From CAYMCV01 sp964389005 (GTDB lineage: Bacteria; Bacillota; Clostridia; Lachnospirales; Lachnospiraceae): DNA of 12,567 bases. The notes under the pieces were generated by a model, which saw nothing but the letters and a program-made list of their open reading frames with translations, searched no databases and had not been told where the DNA came from. A program made the translations under genes and the position numbers. Numbering within the stretch: position 1 is the first letter of the stretch; every line of letters starts with the position of its first letter. The stretch spans positions 1 through 12,567 of the forward strand of contig CAYMCV010000069.1 in NCBI GenBank assembly GCA_964389005.1, written 5' to 3'. Below, piece after piece: positions 7,432-12,567 of the stretch.

Positions 7432-8085
7432 TTATTCGTTCTTGCTTTTTGGCTCAGTCTCATTTTTTGTTTCTGCTTCCTTCGGTTTTATTTCCGCAGG
7501 AATATACTTCATGTCAAAAATATCAATGACATCGGCTCCAAAAATATCATGCATATAAGAATAAAATTCCTGATTCCTAATCTGTTTTTCTTGTTTGCGA
7601 ATCACTTTTTTCTTCAGTTCGTTTCTGATTTCGTTAATCCAGTCCGAGATTTCTTCAATCTCGGCATTATTAGAACGAATTTCATCATAACACAGTTCCA
7701 TTGTGACGAGCATTAACTTCCGATTGACTTCTCCGATTGCAGCAGGAAGTTCCAATGCCTCATCCTGATACTTGTCAAGTTTATCGTTACATTCCGCTAT
7801 CAGACGTTTCTTCTCATCGAGGGATTTTTCTGAATCATCTTCTTCGGAATCCATCATGGATACAATATCATCCATAAGTTTATTTTTGATTTTTTTGATG
7901 TCCTTGGTTTCAGTGGTAAGTTTCCCCTGCCTCTTTAGCAATTCATTCATCTCTTTTTCCAAACGCTTGACTTCTGCATTCGGAACAACCTGTGTAAACA
8001 GGCGATGCCATTTATGATCCAATGTCAATATGGGAATTTTACGCCCCTGTATGGCGGGGATAAATACTTCTTCGGTTCGTGACAT
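7432..8085 (-). CDS. Charged coiled-coil protein of unknown function, paired with rex
   Basis: I do not recognise this 217-residue protein. No signal peptide or membrane segment is visible, so it is probably cytoplasmic. The N-terminus (1-35) is uncharged-to-basic with IPILTLDHKWHRLF (17-30), which looks like a structured conserved element. Residues 36-110 and 120-172 are rich in E, K and L with heptad-like spacing and probably form two coiled-coil or helical-hairpin segments, separated by an acidic stretch MMDSEEDDSE (77-86). A more globular motif follows (FYSYMHDIFGADVIDIFDM, 174-192), then a lysine/glutamate-rich disordered tail (198-217). GGAG lies eight bases before the ATG, and the start is 15 nt after the rex stop, so the two genes are very probably cotranscribed and possibly coupled. 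A structural or adaptor role is a guess. Confidence 0.85.
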   Translation of the reverse strand: MSRTEEVFIPAIQGRKIPILTLDHKWHRLFTQVVPNAEVKRLEKEMNELLKRQGKLTTETKDIKKIKNKLMDDIVSMMDSEEDDSEKSLDEKKRLIAECNDKLDKYQDEALELPAAIGEVNRKLMLVTMELCYDEIRSNNAEIEEISDWINEIRNELKKKVIRKQEKQIRNQEFYSYMHDIFGADVIDIFDMKYIPAEIKPKEAETKNETEPKSKNE

Positions 8086-8100
8086 CTTTTATTCTCCGCG

Positions 8101-8736
8101 TTATGATAGCCTGCTTCTGTTGATGTTGTAAGAAAGTTTCAGCAAACTATCTGACAAATGTACGTTCTCAACAATGACATCCGAAGGAACATCCAAGTCT
8201 ACATGTGCAAAATTCCAGATAGCTTTGATATGACATTCCACCAATCGTTTCGATACTTTGACGGCTTCCGCCTTTGGTATGGTTAGCACTGCAATATCAA
8301 TGTCATTTCCGGCAATAAAAGCCTCCATTTCATCCATGCTTTTTACTTGCATATTCCGAATGTTCTTACCGAAAATAGCCGGATTTGCATCAAAAATTCC
8401 TCGTATCAGGAATCCTCTTTTTTCAAAGTTGGCATAGTTCGCCAATGCTTGCCCCAGATTTCCGGCTCCAATGATGATTAATTGGTGTTTCCGATCAAGA
8501 CCTAAGATACGCCCGATTTCGTCATACAGATACTCAACATTATAACCGTATCCTTGTTGTCCGAAGCCGCCGAAATTGTTAAAATCCTGACGGATTTGCG
8601 ATGCTGTCACATGCATCTTTGCACTCAATTCCTGTGATGAAATTCTCTCGATTCCTTCGTCTTTTAGTTCCCCCAAATACCTAAAATACCTCGGCAATCT
8701 CGCGATTACCGCTTGTGAAATACCACGTTCTTCCAC
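8101..8736 (-). CDS. rex: Redox-sensing transcriptional repressor Rex (GTG start)
   Basis: Rex senses the NADH/NAD+ ratio and represses fermentation and electron-transfer genes when NADH is low. The 211-residue protein has the N-terminal winged helix (about 4-75) with AVIARLPRYFRYLGEL and the recognition region ASQIRQDFNNFGGFGQQGYGY, then a Rossmann domain with GAGNLGQA (90-97), the acidic end of beta-2 in IFDANP (114-119), the LTIPK block (151-155) and the C-terminal domain-swapped helix. The longest frame starts with an ATG at 8775, only about 5 nt after the predicted transcription start and without an SD. The GTG at 8736 has GAGGAGG five bases upstream and gives the usual family N-terminus, so I chose it. 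The gene has its own consensus promoter (8787-8815) and is followed by the coiled-coil gene. I found no Rex-operator-like palindrome (TTGTTAA-N4-TTAACAA type) at its promoter. Confidence 0.96.
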   Translation of the reverse strand: MEERGISQAVIARLPRYFRYLGELKDEGIERISSQELSAKMHVTASQIRQDFNNFGGFGQQGYGYNVEYLYDEIGRILGLDRKHQLIIIGAGNLGQALANYANFEKRGFLIRGIFDANPAIFGKNIRNMQVKSMDEMEAFIAGNDIDIAVLTIPKAEAVKVSKRLVECHIKAIWNFAHVDLDVPSDVIVENVHLSDSLLKLSYNINRSRLS

Positions 8737-8741
8737 TTTTG

Positions 8742-8748
8742 CCTCCTC
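8742..8748 (-). promoter_or_regulatory. Ribosome binding site fixing the rex GTG start
   Basis: GAGGAGG on the minus strand, five bases before the GTG at 8736. It lies inside the longest frame, which argues that the ATG at 8775 is not used. Confidence 0.8.
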
Positions 8749-8786
8749 GTATGCGGATAACCACCCCATAAACATTAATCATTTAT

Positions 8787-8815
8787 ATTATAGTTCTTTG
8801 ATAAAAAACTGTCAA
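8787..8815 (-). promoter_or_regulatory. Consensus sigma-A promoter of rex
   Basis: On the minus strand a perfect TTGACA (8810-8815) and a perfect TATAAT (8787-8792) are separated by exactly 17 nt. Transcription would begin near 8780, leaving a leader of about 44 nt before the GTG start of rex. Confidence 0.85.
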
Positions 8816-8816
8816 T

Positions 8817-8854
8817 GAATTGCTACACTTTTGATTGCAATTGTTCAGCAATTC
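8817..8854. repeat. AATTGC half-sites between the divergent promoters, candidate operator
   Basis: GAATTGCT (8817-8824) and AGCAATTC (8847-8854) are an 8-bp inverted repeat. Between them ATTGCAAT (8834-8841) is a perfect palindrome. The motif GCAATT recurs at 8837-8842 and 8848-8853, 11 nt apart, and its complement AATTGC is at 8818-8823. The cluster covers the -35 of the plus-strand promoter and its spacer, and begins just behind the -35 of rex. This is a plausible binding site for a regulator; the protein is unknown. Confidence 0.35.
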
Positions 8855-8863
8855 CCTTATAAT
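8835..8863 (+). promoter_or_regulatory. Sigma-A type promoter of the DUF6056-like gene
   Basis: TTGCAA (8835-8840) and TATAAT (8858-8863) are 17 nt apart. The predicted start near 8870 gives a leader of about 55 nt. The TTG of this -35 is the first codon of the longest open frame of the downstream gene, which argues against that frame's start. Confidence 0.65.
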
Positions 8864-8912
8864 TTTTACTGTGATTTTATCGGTTGCACACATAGTTTAT
8901 GAACCGAATTTC

Positions 8913-8917
8913 GGAGG
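8913..8917 (+). promoter_or_regulatory. Ribosome binding site of the DUF6056-like gene
   Basis: GGAGG seven bases before the ATG at 8925. It selects this ATG over the upstream in-frame TTG at 8835. Confidence 0.8.
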
Positions 8918-8924
8918 ATGTCGT

Positions 8925-10412
8925 ATGAAAGTTTTTAAAGTTAAAATCAATGAGAATATCTTGGCGGTTCTTGCCGTGCTTTCCTATATTTTATTCATAT
9001 TATTGCCGTTATTGCTCATGGCCAGATATGACCATCCATCTGCAGACGATTTCGGATACGGTCACCTTACGTTTGTAACTTGGCACGATACACACTCCCT
9101 GTTATCGGTATTTCAAGCGGCATGGCAAACCATGATGCACACTTACGAAACCTGGCAGGGTACCTATTCTTCTATATTCATGATGGCATTAACGCCGGTC
9201 GCATTTGGTGAACAATACTATATCGCCGTACCTTTTATGATGTTGTTGAGTCTTACATTTTCGGTTCTTTATCTTGCAAAAGTTGTGATTCATGACCTTC
9301 TGAAATCTTCACACAGTTCGTGGATTATCACAGGAATTGCACTGCTCCTCATTATGGTCGAAGAAATCTATACCCCCGCATCTGCATTTTTTTGGTACAA
9401 TTCAGCCGTTCATTATACATTTATGCAAGCCTGTATGCTGTTACTGATTGCATTTTCCATTCAAATGATTTCTGTTCCAAAAAAGGCTTGGATGATTGTT
9501 ACCACTGTCTTGTCCGTTGCATTTAGCATTATCGTTGCCGGCTCGAATTATGTAAATGCCTTGAGCGGCCTGTTGTCACTGGTCTCTCTGTTTATTGCAG
9601 TTCAAATCTTTGCTAAAAATAAACGAAAAAGAGCTTGTCTGTTATTGCTCCCGATGTTATGTTATGCCATTTTCTTTATTTTGAACATAACCGCACCCGG
9701 AAATGCTGTTCGTGGAGCCAATTATGCCGGACTTTCTCCTTTACTCTCGATTGCCAAATCGTTTCTTTCCGTTTTTACCAGAGGCTATGAGTGGATGTCT
9801 TTTTTCACCTTATTTGCGATGATAGCAATCATCCCGGTCACTTTGAAAACAGTTAAAAAAATCAATTTCCGATTTCGATATCCGCTTCTTGTGATTGCTT
9901 TCAGTCTCTGCTTGTTTGCAGCAATGTTTACACCCAGTTATTACTCTCTGAACTGTGACGGTCTTCCCAGAGCTTTGAATAATGCCAAAATGATGTTTCA
10001 GTTACTGCTGTTTTGTAACGAAATTTATCTCATCGGCTATTTACAACGAGTACTGAAAGATAAAAAACGCGACATTCATCTGCCGCATTATATTTGCTAC
10101 TACCTGGTTGTAGCCTTGTCCTTTTGTGTAATATTTCTTACCTGTAACAACAAAGAAGCGTACTATCCTTCTTTCGCTGCTGTGAAATATATGAGTCAGG
10201 GGTTTGCGCAACATTACCATCATCAGTATATGGAGCGACTTGCACTGTTACAAAGTGATGAACCCGTTGTCTATCTCAAAGAAATGGAGCCGAAATTGAA
10301 CCTCCTCTACATAGATGATGTTCAAACCGACCCCAATGATTGGCGTAACTTACAAGTCAGCACTTGGTATCAAAAACAAGCCGTATACCTTCTGCCGACA
10401 GAAGAACAATAG
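8925..10412 (+). CDS. Multi-pass membrane protein resembling DUF6056, unknown function
   Basis: The 495-residue protein has around ten to eleven hydrophobic segments, the first at about 12-32 and the last at about 389-407, then a soluble C-terminal tail of about 85 residues. Between helices 1 and 2 are SADDFGYG (39-46) and ETWQGTYSS (75-83); later loops carry FFWYNSAVHYTF (155-166) and ITAPGNAVRGANY (255-267). From memory this resembles DUF6056-type proteins of Clostridia, whose acidic first external loop is reminiscent of GT-C glycosyltransferases; activity is not established. A role in cell-surface glycan assembly is inference and would fit the GT2/GT-C genes at the low-coordinate end of the window. 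It is the only plus-strand gene, diverges from rex with its own promoter, and ends four bases before the icd stop codon on the other strand. Confidence 0.85.
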   Translation: MKVFKVKINENILAVLAVLSYILFILLPLLLMARYDHPSADDFGYGHLTFVTWHDTHSLLSVFQAAWQTMMHTYETWQGTYSSIFMMALTPVAFGEQYYIAVPFMMLLSLTFSVLYLAKVVIHDLLKSSHSSWIITGIALLLIMVEEIYTPASAFFWYNSAVHYTFMQACMLLLIAFSIQMISVPKKAWMIVTTVLSVAFSIIVAGSNYVNALSGLLSLVSLFIAVQIFAKNKRKRACLLLLPMLCYAIFFILNITAPGNAVRGANYAGLSPLLSIAKSFLSVFTRGYEWMSFFTLFAMIAIIPVTLKTVKKINFRFRYPLLVIAFSLCLFAAMFTPSYYSLNCDGLPRALNNAKMMFQLLLFCNEIYLIGYLQRVLKDKKRDIHLPHYICYYLVVALSFCVIFLTCNNKEAYYPSFAAVKYMSQGFAQHYHHQYMERLALLQSDEPVVYLKEMEPKLNLLYIDDVQTDPNDWRNLQVSTWYQKQAVYLLPTEEQ

Positions 10413-10416
10413 TTAT

Positions 10417-11622
10417 TTACAGTGTCTCCATTGTTGCGCGAATTTCTTTGATAAATTCTTCGCTGTTTAATACCTTGACGTTCGTAAGTGAAGTGATGAG
10501 TGCAAGATCCTTTGTCATTTTGCCGTCTTCGATTGTCTTAATTGTCGCACGTTCCAGTCTGTCGGCAAATGTCTGTAAATCCTTGATTCCGTCAAGTTCG
10601 CCGCGTTTTCTCAAGGCACCCGTCCATGCAAATATTGTCGCTACGGAGTTTGTCGAAGTTTCTTCACCTTTTAGATGCTTATAGTAATGTCTCTGTACCG
10701 TTCCGTGTGCTGCTTCATATTCGTATACTCCCGACGGTGAAACCAAAACGGAAGTCATCATTGCCAGTGAACCGAATGCAGAACTTACCATATCAGACAT
10801 GACATCACCGTCATAATTCTTGCAAGCCCAAATAAAACCGCCTTTTGCCTTCATTACACGTGCAACTGCATCATCAATCAATGTATAAAAATATGTGATT
10901 CCTGCGTTTTTAAACTTTTCTTCGTACTCATCTGAATAAATCTCTTGAAAAATATCTTTAAACCGATGGTCATACTTCTTCGAAATGGTATCCTTCGTTG
11001 CAAACCATAAATCCTGTTTGGTATCCAGCGCATAGTTAAAACACGCTCTTGCAAAACTCTCAATGGATCGGTCTAAGTTATGCATTCCCTGAATGACACC
11101 GGGACCGTCAAAATTCTGGATGGTTGCGCGAATCACGGTTCCGTCATCCGCAGTAAACACCAATTCTGCTTTTCCCGGACAATCTACTTTGATTTCGGTA
11201 TTTTTATACACATCGCCGTAAGCATGACGCGCCAAGGTAATCGGCTGTTCCCAATTCTTCACACAAGGCTCAATTCCTTTTACCACAATCGGTGCGCGAA
11301 AAACAGTTCCGTCAAGCATTGCACGAATGGTTCCGTTCGGGCTCTTCCACATTTCTTTCAGATGATACTCATCCATTCTTGCCGCATTTGGTGTAATCGT
11401 TGCACACTTAACTGCCACGCCGTACTTCATTGTTGCATTCGCACTGTCAATCGTTACTTGATCCAATGTTTCATTTCTGTGTTCGAGACCGAGATCATAG
11501 TACTCTGTCTTTAAATCAATGTACGGCAACAATAACTCATCTTTGATCATCTTCCAAAGAATTCTGGTCATTTCATCGCCATCCATCTCAACCAACGGGG
11601 TCGTCATCTTAATCTTTTCCAC
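10417..11622 (-). CDS. icd: NADP-dependent isocitrate dehydrogenase, homodimeric type II
   Basis: The 401-residue enzyme oxidatively decarboxylates isocitrate to 2-oxoglutarate. It is of the type shared with eukaryotic cytosolic/mitochondrial IDH rather than the E. coli type. Aligned with human IDH1 by eye, the substrate residues keep the same numbers: T77, S94, N96, R100, R109, R132 (ARHAYGD) and Y139. Further on there is a two-residue offset: K210 for K212, and D250, D273 and D277 for the metal aspartates. HGTVQRHY (306-313) matches the NADP-binding HGTVTRHY, supporting NADP use. The start is a GTG at 11622 with GGAGG eight bases upstream; an in-frame ATG five codons later is less well placed. 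It begins 23 nt after the synthase gene, so the two form an operon feeding glutamate synthesis. It ends tail-to-tail with the DUF6056-like gene, four bases apart, without a terminator. Confidence 0.97.
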   Translation of the reverse strand: MEKIKMTTPLVEMDGDEMTRILWKMIKDELLLPYIDLKTEYYDLGLEHRNETLDQVTIDSANATMKYGVAVKCATITPNAARMDEYHLKEMWKSPNGTIRAMLDGTVFRAPIVVKGIEPCVKNWEQPITLARHAYGDVYKNTEIKVDCPGKAELVFTADDGTVIRATIQNFDGPGVIQGMHNLDRSIESFARACFNYALDTKQDLWFATKDTISKKYDHRFKDIFQEIYSDEYEEKFKNAGITYFYTLIDDAVARVMKAKGGFIWACKNYDGDVMSDMVSSAFGSLAMMTSVLVSPSGVYEYEAAHGTVQRHYYKHLKGEETSTNSVATIFAWTGALRKRGELDGIKDLQTFADRLERATIKTIEDGKMTKDLALITSLTNVKVLNSEEFIKEIRATMETL

Positions 11623-11630
11623 TTATTTTT

Positions 11631-11635
11631 CCTCC
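11631..11635 (-). promoter_or_regulatory. Ribosome binding site favouring the icd GTG start
   Basis: GGAGG on the minus strand, eight bases before the GTG at 11622 and 23 before the in-frame ATG at 11607, so the GTG is preferred. Confidence 0.7.
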
Positions 11636-11645
11636 GACGCTTTGA

Positions 11646-12533
11646 TTAATCTTTACCTATGAAGGTAAGGTTCATTTTTTTGCATAATTTTTTGACTGTT
11701 TTGTGCAGTTCGTCATCGGTCATAACGGTAACGCGTCCGTCGGCATATTCATTGTCGACCCATTCCTTAACTGCAATTACAATTGCATCTTTTTTGCTGA
11801 CTTGTTTATCTTTTTTGAGATGATAATACGTGTTCATCCAATGTGCAACCCCCGCAAGTCCCGAGGTATTGGAAACCGCACACATAACCGGTCTGTTTAA
11901 AAATTTATCTGTATCAAAAATATTGTAAATTTCTTCGTTTTTCAGCAAACCGTCCGCATGAATCCCCGCTCTTGTTACATTGAAATTCTTGCCGACAAAC
12001 GGTGTCATCGGCGGTATCTGATAGCCAATTTCTTTCTCATAGTATTCTGCAAGTTCGGTGATAACGGTTGTATTCATACCATTCAAATCACCCTTTAACT
12101 GTGCATATTCAAAAATCATCGCTTCCAGCGGTGTATTGCCGGTCCGTTCTCCGATACCGAATAACGATGTATTGATACCAGAGCATCCGTACAGCCATGC
12201 AGTGGTTGAATTGCTGACCGCCTTATAGAAATCATTGTGTCCGTGCCATTCAAGTAATGCGTGCGGTACACCTGCATGTGTATGGAGTGCGTAAATAATA
12301 CCCTGTACGCTTCGCGGAATGACAGCACCCGGATAATTAACGCCATAACCCATCGTATCACATGCACGAACCTTAATCGGTATCTTATACTCTTCCATTA
12401 ATTTCATCAATTCCATACAGAAAGGAACTACATATCCGTAGATGTCTGCCCTTGTAATGTCCTCCAGATGGCATCTCGGACTGATTCCTTCTTCCAGACA
12501 TGCGCGAATAATGGTCAGGCAATGGAGCATTAT
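11646..12533 (-). CDS. Probable Re-citrate synthase (homocitrate/isopropylmalate synthase family), 5' end missing
   Basis: About 295 residues of a DRE-TIM metallolyase are present. Counting from the internal ATG at 12530, RCHLEDITRAD (19-29), RACDTMGYG (55-63), the metal-binding HGHND (96-100), the GERTGNTPLE loop (127-136) and RAGIHADGL (about 186-194) are visible. The N-terminal TLRDGxQ strand of the family is absent, so roughly 150 or more residues are missing and the ATG at 12530 is internal. Family members condense acetyl-CoA with a 2-oxo acid. Because icd follows 23 nt downstream, and Clostridia make citrate with an Re-specific enzyme of this family (described in Clostridium kluyveri), Re-citrate synthase is my preferred call. 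Homocitrate synthase is the main alternative. The frame stays open to 12567, but that part lies in a fold-back repeat and should not be translated. Confidence 0.8.
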   Translation of the reverse strand: MMLHCLTIIRACLEEGISPRCHLEDITRADIYGYVVPFCMELMKLMEEYKIPIKVRACDTMGYGVNYPGAVIPRSVQGIIYALHTHAGVPHALLEWHGHNDFYKAVSNSTTAWLYGCSGINTSLFGIGERTGNTPLEAMIFEYAQLKGDLNGMNTTVITELAEYYEKEIGYQIPPMTPFVGKNFNVTRAGIHADGLLKNEEIYNIFDTDKFLNRPVMCAVSNTSGLAGVAHWMNTYYHLKKDKQVSKKDAIVIAVKEWVDNEYADGRVTVMTDDELHKTVKKLCKKMNLTFIGKD

Positions 12534-12567
12534 CTGACCATTATTCGCGCATGTCTGGAAGAAGGAA
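12485..12567. repeat. Perfect 34-bp inverted repeat at the window end, likely assembly fold-back
   Basis: Bases 12485-12518 are exactly the reverse complement of 12534-12567, with a 15-nt spacer (12519-12533) that itself contains AATG-GAG-CATT. The left arm encodes conserved residues of the synthase gene. The right arm ends at the last base of the window and encodes nothing recognisable in the gene's frame. A natural coding gene would not turn back on itself here, so a chimeric read or contig-end artefact is most likely. Confidence 0.85.

Noticed and set aside
8835..8924. 30-residue N-terminal extension of the DUF6056-like protein from a TTG
   Set aside because: The TTG belongs to the -35 box of that gene's own promoter, and a strong GGAGG selects the ATG at 8925.
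10389..10404. CTTCTG-CCGA-CAGAAG hairpin as a terminator for the plus-strand gene
   Set aside because: The 6-bp stem lies inside the coding region and is not followed by a U-tract on either strand.

Overview
The window looks like a chromosomal segment of a strictly anaerobic Clostridia species (Bacillota), most like Lachnospiraceae. I infer this from the AT-leaning codon use, strong AGGAGG-type ribosome binding sites, consensus sigma-A promoters, a Rex redox repressor, a citramalate/homocitrate-like (Re-)citrate synthase next to a type II NADP-isocitrate dehydrogenase, and a MazF almost identical in plan to Bacillus NdoA sitting behind alanine racemase. No rRNA, tRNA, CRISPR, transposase or phage gene is visible. 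All genes but one lie on the minus strand.

Read in the minus-strand direction of transcription (from high to low coordinates): (i) 12530-10417, the 3' part of an HMGL-like synthase (probably Re-citrate synthase) followed by icd, the route from acetyl-CoA and oxaloacetate towards 2-oxoglutarate and glutamate. (ii) 8925-10412, on the plus strand, a lone polytopic membrane protein resembling DUF6056, which converges on icd and diverges from rex. (iii) 8736-7432, rex and a conserved-looking coiled-coil protein of unknown function, with a consensus promoter in front and a 10-bp-stem hairpin behind. (iv) 7367-4194, nnr (NAD(P)HX repair), alr (D-alanine supply) and an orphan mazF whose ribosome binding site can be masked by a 12-bp RNA helix. 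(v) 4109-2898, a CNNM/HlyC-type CBS membrane protein with a shortened membrane domain. (vi) 2816-1, yebC, a membrane-anchored GT2 glycosyltransferase and a GT-C-like multi-pass membrane protein cut by the window start, probably one transcript.

Several start codons were reset from the longest open frame using ribosome binding sites: rex starts at a GTG, the GT2 gene starts 117 nt inside the longest frame and does not overlap yebC, and the DUF6056-like gene starts at an ATG 90 nt downstream of a TTG that is really its -35 box. The last 83 bases form a perfect 34-bp inverted repeat inside a conserved coding sequence. This looks like a fold-back assembly artefact at a contig end, so sequence beyond about 12533 should not be trusted.

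Most of the window is ordinary housekeeping sequence. The signals most worth following are the antitoxin-less MazF with its SD-masking helix, the shared rex/DUF6056 intergenic region with repeated AATTGC half-sites, and the Rex-linked coiled-coil protein. I see no clear evidence for a wholly new multi-gene system.
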